Source: Aquihabitans sp. (GTDB taxonomy: Bacteria > Actinomycetota > Acidimicrobiia > Acidimicrobiales > Iamiaceae). From it: 35,035 bases of DNA. A program made the position numbers and the translations under genes. Shown in pieces: positions 8,037-14,581 of the stretch (the first letter of the stretch is position 1; each line of letters opens with the position of its first letter). The notes beneath the pieces were generated by a model that searched no databases, was not told the DNA's origin, and saw nothing but the letters and a program-made list of their open reading frames with translations. The stretch covers positions 1-35,035 of the forward strand of contig JANXNS010000182.1 in NCBI GenBank assembly GCA_025353965.1, written 5' to 3'.

Positions 8037-10282
8037 GCGGTCCAGGGCGCTTGGCGTGGTTCGAGCTGACCTTCCCGGCTGGACTTCCGGCCGAGGCGGC
8101 TGTCAGGTTTGTGCGCTCACTGGCCAGTCGGGGCCGGTCCGGCTGGTTGGTGTCGCTGCGGCCGGTGGTCTTCGAGCTACGGGCCACCAAGACGGGTGCG
8201 GCTTGGTTTGTCGGGCTACCCGAGAACGAGGCCAGGCGGCTTCGATCGGCCATGGAGAGCTGGCTGCCGGGACTGGCGGTCTCGCCACTGAAGGTCGCGA
8301 CCGATGCCAGCGACGGTATGGCGGTGGAGGTGCGCCTTCGTTCCGGCCGACGACCGCTGCGCTCCGAGCTGCAACCGGAGATCAGCCAGGGCCTCTTGCA
8401 CGGCTTGGCCGGGCTGAAGGCGAATGAGCGAGTCACGGTTCAGTGGGTAGTCGGGGGATGGCTGCCCCGCTCCGCGGTCCCTCCGGCCGGCAAACCGGAT
8501 GACCCGCCCACGATCTGGAACATCTGGAACTGGGGAGCGCCCCGGCTCAGCTCGGAGGAAACGACCGAGGCTCGGAAGAAGCAGGCCGAGCAGTTGTTCG
8601 CCTGCGCCGGACGGATCGCTGTGCATGCCGCGACCGTCGGTCGCCAGCGGTCGCTGGTGACTCGGGTGGTTGGGGCGTATCAGGTGCTGCGGGTATCCGG
8701 GGCGGGGTTGTCTCGGCGGTCTCTGCCGTCGTGGCGGGCGATGAGCCGGATGCGCCGTGGGGTGGTCAACCAGGTGGACCCGGCCTGCGTGCTCCGGGCT
8801 GACGAGTTGGTGGCGGTGCTGGGATGGCCGGTCGGGCTCGACGAGAACGTGGTGTTGCCGGGTGTGGAGCTGAGTCAAGCCAGGTTGCTTCGACCCGACC
8901 GCCGGGTCCTGCGGGCCATCGCAATCCGGGATCAACGGGTCGTGGCCGAGTCGGCTTACCCATCTGAGCCAGGCAACTTGGTGCTGAGTGCTGACGCCGC
9001 CAGGCGTCACCTGCATGTCATCGGGCCGACGGGTGTCGGAAAATCGACATTGTTGGCCAATCTCATCATCCAAGACATCGAGGCCGGACACGGCGTCGTC
9101 GTGGTCGACCCGAAGGGCGATCTGGTCGACGACGTTGTTCGCCGGCTATCGCCTGCCGCGCTGGCACGGGTGGCGGTGCTCGATCCCAGCGATGAGGCCC
9201 CGATCGGGCTCAACCCAATTGGGCGGGGCGGATCGAACGTCGCGGTCGATGGGCTTCTCAACCTTCTCCACAGTTTGTGGAAAGACTCCTGGGGTCCACG
9301 CCTCCATGACGTTCTGCACGCCGGGCTGCTCACATTGTCGCTCGAACCAGGGCACTCACTGGTCGAGCTGCCGGTGCTGCTCACCAACCCAGCTTTCCGC
9401 CGACCCTTGGTGGCCCGGGCCTCGGCCCATGACCCACTGGGCCTGGGCAGCTTCTGGTCCTGGTTCGACCACCTCAGCGAGGAACAAGCCGCTCAGGTCC
9501 TCGGCCCGGTCATGAACAAGCTCCGGGCCTTCATCCTGCGACCAGATCTCCGAGCAGTACTCGGCCAGGCCGACCCACGTTTCAAGATCTCGCAGGTCTT
9601 CGACACTTCACCAGAAGGTCGCCGCTCACTACTGGTCCGGCTTCCGAAAGGAGAACTCGGCGGCGAGGCAGCGGCCCTGCTCGGCAGCCTCGTTGTCCAG
9701 CAGGTCTGGCAGGCCACCTTGGCCCGCTCGGCCGTCTCGGCTCGATCCCGTCACCCGGTCATCGTCTACCTCGACGAGTTCCAAGAGTTCGTTCGGTTGC
9801 CCCTCGATCTCGGCGATGCCCTCGCCCAAGCACGTGGTCTCGGTGTCGGGCTGGTACTGGCCCATCAGCATCTGGGCCAGCTGTCCGCAGATCTCCGGGC
9901 TGGGGTGCTGGCCAACGCCGGATCGAAGGTGGCCTTCCGCCTCGATCATGAAGACGCCGCGGTCATGGCCCGTCGATCCGGAAGCAAGCTCCGAGCCGAG
10001 GACTTCTCGTCGCTCCCACCGTTCCAGGCCTACGCCGATCTGGTGGCCGAGGGTGCTGCTCGCGGGTTTGCCTCGGCCAGAACCCAGCCACTCGGGCCCG
10101 CTGTTCGATCGCTCGGAGGGGTCCGGTCGTCTAATCGGAAGGCGTGGGGTGTCCCCCGGGGTGAGACCGAGGCGCTCCTGCGGAGCACCGCGCTCGGACC
10201 AGTTAGTAAGGGTTCGAGCGATCAAGGTCGGGCGCCTAGTGGGGCCTTCGGGGTCATCCCGGAAGCCGGGGGCTCGTCATGA
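8033..10282 (+). CDS. HerA/TraD-like DNA-transfer ATPase (T4SS coupling-protein family)
   Basis: 749 aa. The N-terminal ~300 residues are divergent. The ATPase core carries the Walker A motif GPTGVGKST (residues ~331-339), a conserved VVVVDPKGDLVDDV segment just after it, and Walker B VIVYLDEFQEF (~576-586), followed by an AHQHLGQL segment typical of VirD4/TraD/HerA-type motors. The family pumps DNA through a membrane channel or couples a relaxosome to a type IV secretion channel. No N-terminal membrane helix is obvious, so membrane attachment may come from the small membrane proteins upstream. The start is coupled to the 55-aa gene and the stop to the 45-aa ORF. I infer it drives conjugal transfer of this element. 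Confidence 0.85.
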   Translation: MSGPGRLAWFELTFPAGLPAEAAVRFVRSLASRGRSGWLVSLRPVVFELRATKTGAAWFVGLPENEARRLRSAMESWLPGLAVSPLKVATDASDGMAVEVRLRSGRRPLRSELQPEISQGLLHGLAGLKANERVTVQWVVGGWLPRSAVPPAGKPDDPPTIWNIWNWGAPRLSSEETTEARKKQAEQLFACAGRIAVHAATVGRQRSLVTRVVGAYQVLRVSGAGLSRRSLPSWRAMSRMRRGVVNQVDPACVLRADELVAVLGWPVGLDENVVLPGVELSQARLLRPDRRVLRAIAIRDQRVVAESAYPSEPGNLVLSADAARRHLHVIGPTGVGKSTLLANLIIQDIEAGHGVVVVDPKGDLVDDVVRRLSPAALARVAVLDPSDEAPIGLNPIGRGGSNVAVDGLLNLLHSLWKDSWGPRLHDVLHAGLLTLSLEPGHSLVELPVLLTNPAFRRPLVARASAHDPLGLGSFWSWFDHLSEEQAAQVLGPVMNKLRAFILRPDLRAVLGQADPRFKISQVFDTSPEGRRSLLVRLPKGELGGEAAALLGSLVVQQVWQATLARSAVSARSRHPVIVYLDEFQEFVRLPLDLGDALAQARGLGVGLVLAHQHLGQLSADLRAGVLANAGSKVAFRLDHEDAAVMARRSGSKLRAEDFSSLPPFQAYADLVAEGAARGFASARTQPLGPAVRSLGGVRSSNRKAWGVPRGETEALLRSTALGPVSKGSSDQGRAPSGAFGVIPEAGGSS

Positions 10283-10416
10283 CGGGGGTCGGGAGCATGG
10301 TTCGCGTCGCTGTTCGCGTCGGCATCGTGGTTCCGGGCCGGTGGGCAGGCAGAATGCGGCTGGAACTGCCAGGGACTTACTCCCGTTTGGGAACGGTCAA
10401 TTGGAGTGCGACGTGA
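10279..10416 (+). CDS. 45-aa ORF coupled on both sides
   Basis: 45 codons, MTGVGSMVRVAVRVGIVV to VNWSAT. Its ATG overlaps the stop of the transfer ATPase (ATGA, 10279-10282), and its TGA overlaps the GTG start of the replication-relaxation gene (GTGA, 10413-10416), so it bridges an otherwise untranslated 130-bp gap exactly. Residues 8-19 are hydrophobic (VRVAVRVGIVVP) and Arg occurs throughout. It may be a functional micropeptide or a reading frame kept open for translational coupling. No family recognised. Confidence 0.5.
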   Translation: MTGVGSMVRVAVRVGIVVPGRWAGRMRLELPGTYSRLGTVNWSAT

Positions 10417-11216
10417 GCCGGCGGACAGCACCCCGGCGGGCGCTCGGAGATCGGGAGATGGCGCTGCTCCGTGATGTTGGTCGGCTGAGGTTCGTGAGCG
10501 GCGATCAGGTGGCCCGGCTGCACTTTGCCGAGGGGACACCGGTTGGTCGCCAACGTCGAGCACAGGCCACGCTCCGACGACTGACCGATGATGGCTTCCT
10601 GTTTCGGTTACCTCGTCGGATAGGAGGCTCCGGAAGCGGGTCGGCTCGGTTCATCTACCAGCTCGGCTTTCGAGGCCAACGGGAGATCTGGCCGGAACGG
10701 AGAGCGCGTACGCCTGACGAGACAGGTTGGCTGTTCGTCGAGCACACCATCTCGGTCTCGAATCTGGTGGTCGAGCTGATCGAACTGGAACGAGACAATC
10801 GGTGCCAGGACCTTCGGATCGAAACCGAGCCAGCCGTCTGGCGTCACTACCTGGGCAGGTCCGGGCGAGCGCTGGTCTTGAAGCCCGACCTTGGCCTGGC
10901 GCTGAGCGTCGGGCCCAGCCAGTTGACCTGGTTGGTCGAGATCGACCGGTCGACCGAGAGCCTGAAGCGGATCCGGATCAAGGCCACCCAGTACCTCGAC
11001 TACTGGCGCACCGGCATCGAACAGGCACGACCCGAGCTCCGAGGAACGTTCCCCCGAGTCCTCTGGTCGGTGCCCGACGACAAGCGCGCCGCAGCGCTCA
11101 GAAGGACCCTGGCCACGTTGCCGAATCCGGCCGAGGCGATGTTCGCCGTGGCCACACATACACATACAGCCCGAGCTTTGCTCGGGCACCCGACTAACCA
11201 AGGAGGTGAAACATGA
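10413..11216 (+). CDS. Replication-relaxation family protein
   Basis: 267 aa. The GTG at 10413 is chosen because GGAG lies 6 nt upstream and the recognisable domain begins about 12 residues later; the longer upstream frame is the shadow of the ATPase gene. Residues ~15-75 form a winged-helix-like segment (LGDREMALLRDVGRLRF, then QVARLHF and RRLTDDGFLFRL), and a downstream region carries KPDLGLAL and LVEIDRSTESLKRI, as in the replication-relaxation (PF13814) family of actinobacterial and firmicute mobile elements. These proteins are thought to act in plasmid or element DNA processing. Its position right after the DNA-transfer ATPase suggests a role in origin recognition or relaxosome formation. 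Confidence 0.8.
   Translation: MSRRTAPRRALGDREMALLRDVGRLRFVSGDQVARLHFAEGTPVGRQRRAQATLRRLTDDGFLFRLPRRIGGSGSGSARFIYQLGFRGQREIWPERRARTPDETGWLFVEHTISVSNLVVELIELERDNRCQDLRIETEPAVWRHYLGRSGRALVLKPDLGLALSVGPSQLTWLVEIDRSTESLKRIRIKATQYLDYWRTGIEQARPELRGTFPRVLWSVPDDKRAAALRRTLATLPNPAEAMFAVATHTHTARALLGHPTNQGGET
11169..11187 (+). promoter_or_regulatory. Hairpin at end of replication-relaxation gene
   Basis: GCCCGAG / CTCGGGC, a 7-bp stem with loop CTTTG, lies inside the last codons of the upstream gene and just before the methyltransferase Shine-Dalgarno sequence. There is no T-tract. It may stabilise or process the transcript between the two genes. The same AGCCCGAG stem recurs at 16237-16260. Confidence 0.4.
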
Positions 11217-12280
11217 ACAACAAGAAACTGAGCAACGAGCACAACACGATGGGACTCCCGACCGGGCAGATCCTGGTCGGCGACGCCGTGACCCGCTTGC
11301 GGGAGTTGCCCGCTGGTTCAGTCGACACGGTGGTGACCTCACCGCCGTACTTCATGCTGCGCAACTACGGCGTGGACGGTCAGATCGGGCTCGAGGGAAC
11401 CGTCGAGGACTGGGTCCAAGCGCTGCTGGCAGTGCTGCGCGAGGTAGCTCGGGTGTTGAAGCCGGGCGGGTCGCTGTGGCTCAATATCGGCGACACCTAC
11501 GCCCGCCATGAACGCCACGGCGCCCTGCCCAAGGGCCTGGTGTTGGCCCCCGAACGACTGCTCCTGGCCTTGATCTCGGAGGGCTGGATGGTGCGCAACA
11601 AGGTGGTGTGGGCCAAACCAAACCCGATGCCCGCCAGCGTGCAAGACCGGCTCAGCACCACGTGGGAACCGCTCTACCTGCTGACCCGCGACCGGCGCTA
11701 CTTGTTCGACCTGGATGCCATCCGGGTTCCGGCCCGATCCCAGCTGAATCATCCAACGACGGCGGGATCAGGAACCAAGTACGGCATGCGTTCAAAGGCC
11801 AGGCCTCACTGGTCGGGTCCGCTCGCTGGCAGCAACTCCGGTCTTGAACAAATGAAAGCGCGCGGTGTGAGTTCGCACCCGCTTGGCAAGAACCCTGGCG
11901 ATGTGTGGACGATCGCGACCGCCGCGTACCGGGGCGCGCATTTCGCTACCTTCCCCGAGGCCCTGGTCGAACGGCCGCTTCTGGCGACGTGTCCGGAACG
12001 GGTCTGCCAGGGCTGCGGTGCCGCCTGGCGGCGGGCCCGAGTCGTGCGCTCCCTTGGGTCGCTGGCGGTGCTGGGTGCGCTGCGTAAGTCATGTGGCTGC
12101 GTGGACAGGGCCTGGCAATCGGGCATCGTGCTCGATCCGTTCATGGGCGCCGGAACCGTCGGCGTGGTGGCCGAGCGGCTGCATCGGCGGTGGATCGGGA
12201 TCGAACTCAACCCGGACTTCGCCCAGCTGGCCACCCGGCGGATCCGGGCTGTGAACAGCGAGAACCAAGCAGCGGCATAA
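11213..12280 (+). CDS. Orphan DNA methyltransferase (beta-class amino-MTase)
   Basis: 355 aa from an ATG behind AAGGAGGTGAAAC, overlapping the previous stop. The catalytic motif TSPPYF is near residue 42, and the SAM-binding motif DPFMGAGTVG comes late, followed by GIELNPDFAQLA. Motif IV before motif I is the beta-class arrangement for N4-cytosine or N6-adenine methylation; SPPY rather than DPPY favours N4-cytosine. Between them, CPERVCQGCGAAW and CGC form a possible zinc site. No restriction enzyme lies nearby, so it is an orphan enzyme. In this element it probably protects incoming DNA from host restriction alongside ArdA, or marks element DNA; the target sequence is unknown. Confidence 0.9.
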   Translation: MNNKKLSNEHNTMGLPTGQILVGDAVTRLRELPAGSVDTVVTSPPYFMLRNYGVDGQIGLEGTVEDWVQALLAVLREVARVLKPGGSLWLNIGDTYARHERHGALPKGLVLAPERLLLALISEGWMVRNKVVWAKPNPMPASVQDRLSTTWEPLYLLTRDRRYLFDLDAIRVPARSQLNHPTTAGSGTKYGMRSKARPHWSGPLAGSNSGLEQMKARGVSSHPLGKNPGDVWTIATAAYRGAHFATFPEALVERPLLATCPERVCQGCGAAWRRARVVRSLGSLAVLGALRKSCGCVDRAWQSGIVLDPFMGAGTVGVVAERLHRRWIGIELNPDFAQLATRRIRAVNSENQAAA

Positions 12281-12316
12281 GCCGCTGCAAGACAACTAAT
12301 TGAAGAAGGAGGCGAC

Positions 12317-12973
12317 ATGGAACAACCACATGACAACAGAGGAGGACAATCAGACGGGTCAATCGACCCGAGCCAGGAAGTACCGGGTACTAGCGAGGCC
12401 CGACGTGAGATCGAAGGGCCATGGATCTATGTGGCCAGTCTCAGCGACTACAACGCCGGGATCTTGCACGGCACCTGGTTGGCGGCAGATCTCGGCGCCG
12501 AGGTTCTGCACCAGGGCATCGCCGAGATGCTGGGCGACTCGCCAACGACCAAGCGCTACGGCGAGGTGGCCGAAGAGTTTGCCATCCACGACTTTGAGGG
12601 CTTCGGCCCGGTGTACCTCGGGGAGTACGAATCAATCGAGCGAGTCGCCAAGCTGGCCCACGGGCTGGCTGAGCACGGTGAACCGTTCGGGGTCTGGTGG
12701 GCGATGGAGACCCGAGACGACGAGGACTGGGGAGAGGTTGAGTCCCAGTTCGAACAGCAATACCTCGGGCACTACCGATCAATCGAGGACTACGGCGAGC
12801 AGATGCTCGACGACATGGGCGTCGAGATCGACGAGATGGCGGGCATCCCCGAGGGCCTGCGGCCCTACGTCAAGGTCGACGTCGAAGCCTGGACGAGGGA
12901 CATGGTGCTCAGCGGAGACATCTCAACGATCGAGGGCAGCGACGGGGGCGTGTATGTGTTTTGGAACAGGTAG
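12317..12973 (+). CDS. ardA: ArdA-like antirestriction protein
   Basis: 218 aa; ATG at 12317 with GAAGGAGG upstream. After a ~40-residue polar N-terminus, the sequence follows the ArdA pattern: IYVASLSDYNAGILHGTWL, then an acidic body (EFAIHDFEGF, YLGHYRSIEDYGEQM) and a C-terminal VDVEAWTRDMVLSGD segment. ArdA proteins are negatively charged DNA mimics that bind and inhibit type I restriction-modification enzymes during entry of mobile DNA. The product is very acidic, as expected. It sits right after the methyltransferase in the same direction, which suggests a defence-evasion pair expressed early in transfer. Confidence 0.9.
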   Translation: MEQPHDNRGGQSDGSIDPSQEVPGTSEARREIEGPWIYVASLSDYNAGILHGTWLAADLGAEVLHQGIAEMLGDSPTTKRYGEVAEEFAIHDFEGFGPVYLGEYESIERVAKLAHGLAEHGEPFGVWWAMETRDDEDWGEVESQFEQQYLGHYRSIEDYGEQMLDDMGVEIDEMAGIPEGLRPYVKVDVEAWTRDMVLSGDISTIEGSDGGVYVFWNR

Positions 12974-12986
12974 CGACTGTTGGTGG

Positions 12987-13235
12987 TCACCCGGTGTGCG
13001 ATGTGGGCTGGTCGACACGGCGATAGATGTTGACCCCACCTCGATGCACGTAAGCAATGACGCCCGCTTCAATGAGAATTTTAACCGGACGGGTCATGCT
13101 CCAAAACGGGATACCAGTGACTTCAGACAGCTGGTGAGTTGTGAATTCTCCAAATGGAAGCAGAGCGGCGATGGTGTCGAGATCGAAGGTCTCAGTTACG
13201 CCATCTGTCGTCATGGTAAATTGCCGATCAATCAT
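12987..13235 (-). CDS. Small winged-helix-like protein, possible regulator
   Basis: 82 aa if started at the ATG at 13235; the open frame could extend to an ATG at 13286 (99 aa). I prefer 13235 because a TTGACC element, 18 bp, and TATCGT (TANNNT type) lie just upstream, leaving 6 nt to the ATG, the layout of a leaderless actinobacterial promoter, and because a 7-bp inverted repeat (13247-13261) would otherwise fall in coding sequence. No Shine-Dalgarno sequence precedes any candidate start. The middle holds a likely helix-turn-helix and wing: FTTHQLSEVTGIPFWSM, then IEAGVIAYVHRGGVNIYRR. It is divergent from the XRE gene and may be the second switch regulator of the element. Confidence 0.55.
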   Translation of the reverse strand: MIDRQFTMTTDGVTETFDLDTIAALLPFGEFTTHQLSEVTGIPFWSMTRPVKILIEAGVIAYVHRGGVNIYRRVDQPTSHTG

Positions 13236-13246
13236 GTATTTACGAT

Positions 13247-13261
13247 ACAAGTTCAACTTGT
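13247..13261 (+). promoter_or_regulatory. Inverted-repeat operator candidate
   Basis: ACAAGTT-C-AACTTGT is a perfect 7-bp inverted repeat with a 1-bp centre. It lies within the proposed spacer and -10 region of the minus-strand promoter for the small winged-helix gene. A repressor bound here could silence that gene; either the winged-helix protein itself or the divergent XRE protein is a candidate. Confidence 0.5.
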
Positions 13262-13380
13262 TGTAGGTCAATATATGCGCGCGCATTCTACAACAATCGG
13301 GAGTCAGGTTTGTTGACCTCCACGGATATTCTTCTGGGAAGCAACACCCTGAGTCTGTTCCTTTTTGGTTCGTTGTGAAA

Positions 13381-13422
13381 TAAACAATCTTTGTTTACTC
13401 CCCGCGACATTCGTGAGAGAAT
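13381..13422 (+). promoter_or_regulatory. Promoter with 7-bp inverted repeat ahead of XRE gene
   Basis: TAAACAA-TCT-TTGTTTA (13381-13397) is a perfect inverted repeat overlapping a weak promoter: TTTACT (13394-13399), 17 bp, GAGAAT (13417-13422). The layout suggests autorepression by the XRE protein encoded downstream. Arms and spacing differ from the repeat at 13247, so two regulators may share the divergent region. Confidence 0.5.
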
Positions 13423-13449
13423 AGATACATAAACGGAGACAGTTAGGCT

Positions 13450-13842
13450 ATGAGCACAAGCGACAACAACGGTACAAAATCTGGCGGGGTGCATCTCGGC
13501 GAAGCCATCAGGCAAGCCCGAGTGGCACTTGGTCTGTCGCTTCGCCAACTGGCCGAAACAGTGAACGTGCATCACAGCTTCCTGGCCCGCCTGGAATCCG
13601 GTGACTACCAAACCGCCAAGCCTGCCTTCCTACAACGCCTCAGCCGAGTGTTGGAGCTCGACGAGCGAGATCTGTTCTCCCTGGCCGGGCTCGACGCCCC
13701 CGAGGGCCTCCCCACCTTCACCCCGTACCTGCGAGCCAAATACGAGATGACCGACGAAGCCGCCAAGGCCCTGCAGGAGTACTTCATCTTCGTCACCGAC
13801 AAGTACCACGTTCGCGAGAAAGACCACCCGCCCGCGGCCTGA
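13450..13842 (+). CDS. XRE-family repressor
   Basis: 130 aa. An XRE helix-turn-helix spans residues ~15-70: IRQARVALGLSLRQLAETV, HHSFLARLESGDYQ and LQRLSRVLELD. The C-terminal ~45 residues include a short helical segment and a basic tail. XRE proteins followed by ImmA/IrrE proteases act as element repressors removed by proteolysis, as in ICEBs1 (ImmR/ImmA). Here the protease gene is 70 bp downstream and the recombinase follows it, so this protein is likely the maintenance repressor. The ATG at 13450 has GGAG 12 nt upstream. Confidence 0.9.
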   Translation: MSTSDNNGTKSGGVHLGEAIRQARVALGLSLRQLAETVNVHHSFLARLESGDYQTAKPAFLQRLSRVLELDERDLFSLAGLDAPEGLPTFTPYLRAKYEMTDEAAKALQEYFIFVTDKYHVREKDHPPAA

Positions 13843-13912
13843 GCTGAGGAATCACTCCTGCGATCCTCCGCTTGAGCAGGCCATCACCCTTGACCCTGAA
13901 AGGAGGATCACC

Positions 13913-14581
13913 ATGAACAACTCAATCAACCATCAACCAACTGTCGCTCGTCACGAGGTCATCGGCGCAGCCCGAGCCCTGATGCCGCACCGACCGCTAG
14001 AGGACCACGAAGCCCGCTCAATCGCTGAGCGTCAGGCCAGACGGCTCACGCAGCTGCTCGACCTCGGTGGTCCCGTCGTGGATCTCGGCCCAATCGCTTC
14101 GCTGCCCCGACTCGACCTGCGCACCAGGCCAGGCCTGCCGGTGTCAGGCTTCTCAGAGTGGAGCCGCAGCCGTTGGGTCATCGCCCTCAACGAAGACGAT
14201 CACCCGACCAGGCAGCGCTTCACCTTGGCCCACGAGATCAAGCACGTGCTGGACAATCCATTCATCGAGGCGCTCTACCCTGGCCGTGACGGCAAGCCGT
14301 CAGGCAAGCGAGCTGAGTCAATCTGCGACTACTTCGCTGCCTGCCTGCTCATGCCCCGCCCGGCCGTGAAGAGCACCTGGTTCCAAGGCCACCAGCGAGT
14401 CGATGACCTAGCGGCTCACTTCGGGGTGAGCCAAGCGGCCATGGGTCTGCGGCTCAGCCAGCTCGGTCTGATCAGCGATCGGCGTCGCTGCCGGCCGTTG
14501 CCCTCGATCCGGTACGAACGAGCCGGAATACGCCCTTCCTTCTCGCTCGATCTAGCGCCAAAATTGGAGGCATGGACATGA
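13913..14581 (+). CDS. ImmA/IrrE-type metallopeptidase
   Basis: 222 aa; ATG with AAGGAGG nine bases upstream. The zinc-binding HEIKH motif is at residues 107-111 in a typical FTLAHEIKHVLDNP context, with a downstream ESICDYFAACLLMP segment supplying the third ligand region, and a C-terminal helix-turn-helix-like stretch (VDDLAAHFGVSQAAMGLRL). The family (PF06114) cleaves partner XRE repressors after DNA damage or quorum cues. Together with the XRE gene it probably decides excision and transfer. Its stop overlaps the recombinase start (ATGA). Confidence 0.92.
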   Translation: MNNSINHQPTVARHEVIGAARALMPHRPLEDHEARSIAERQARRLTQLLDLGGPVVDLGPIASLPRLDLRTRPGLPVSGFSEWSRSRWVIALNEDDHPTRQRFTLAHEIKHVLDNPFIEALYPGRDGKPSGKRAESICDYFAACLLMPRPAVKSTWFQGHQRVDDLAAHFGVSQAAMGLRLSQLGLISDRRRCRPLPSIRYERAGIRPSFSLDLAPKLEAWT

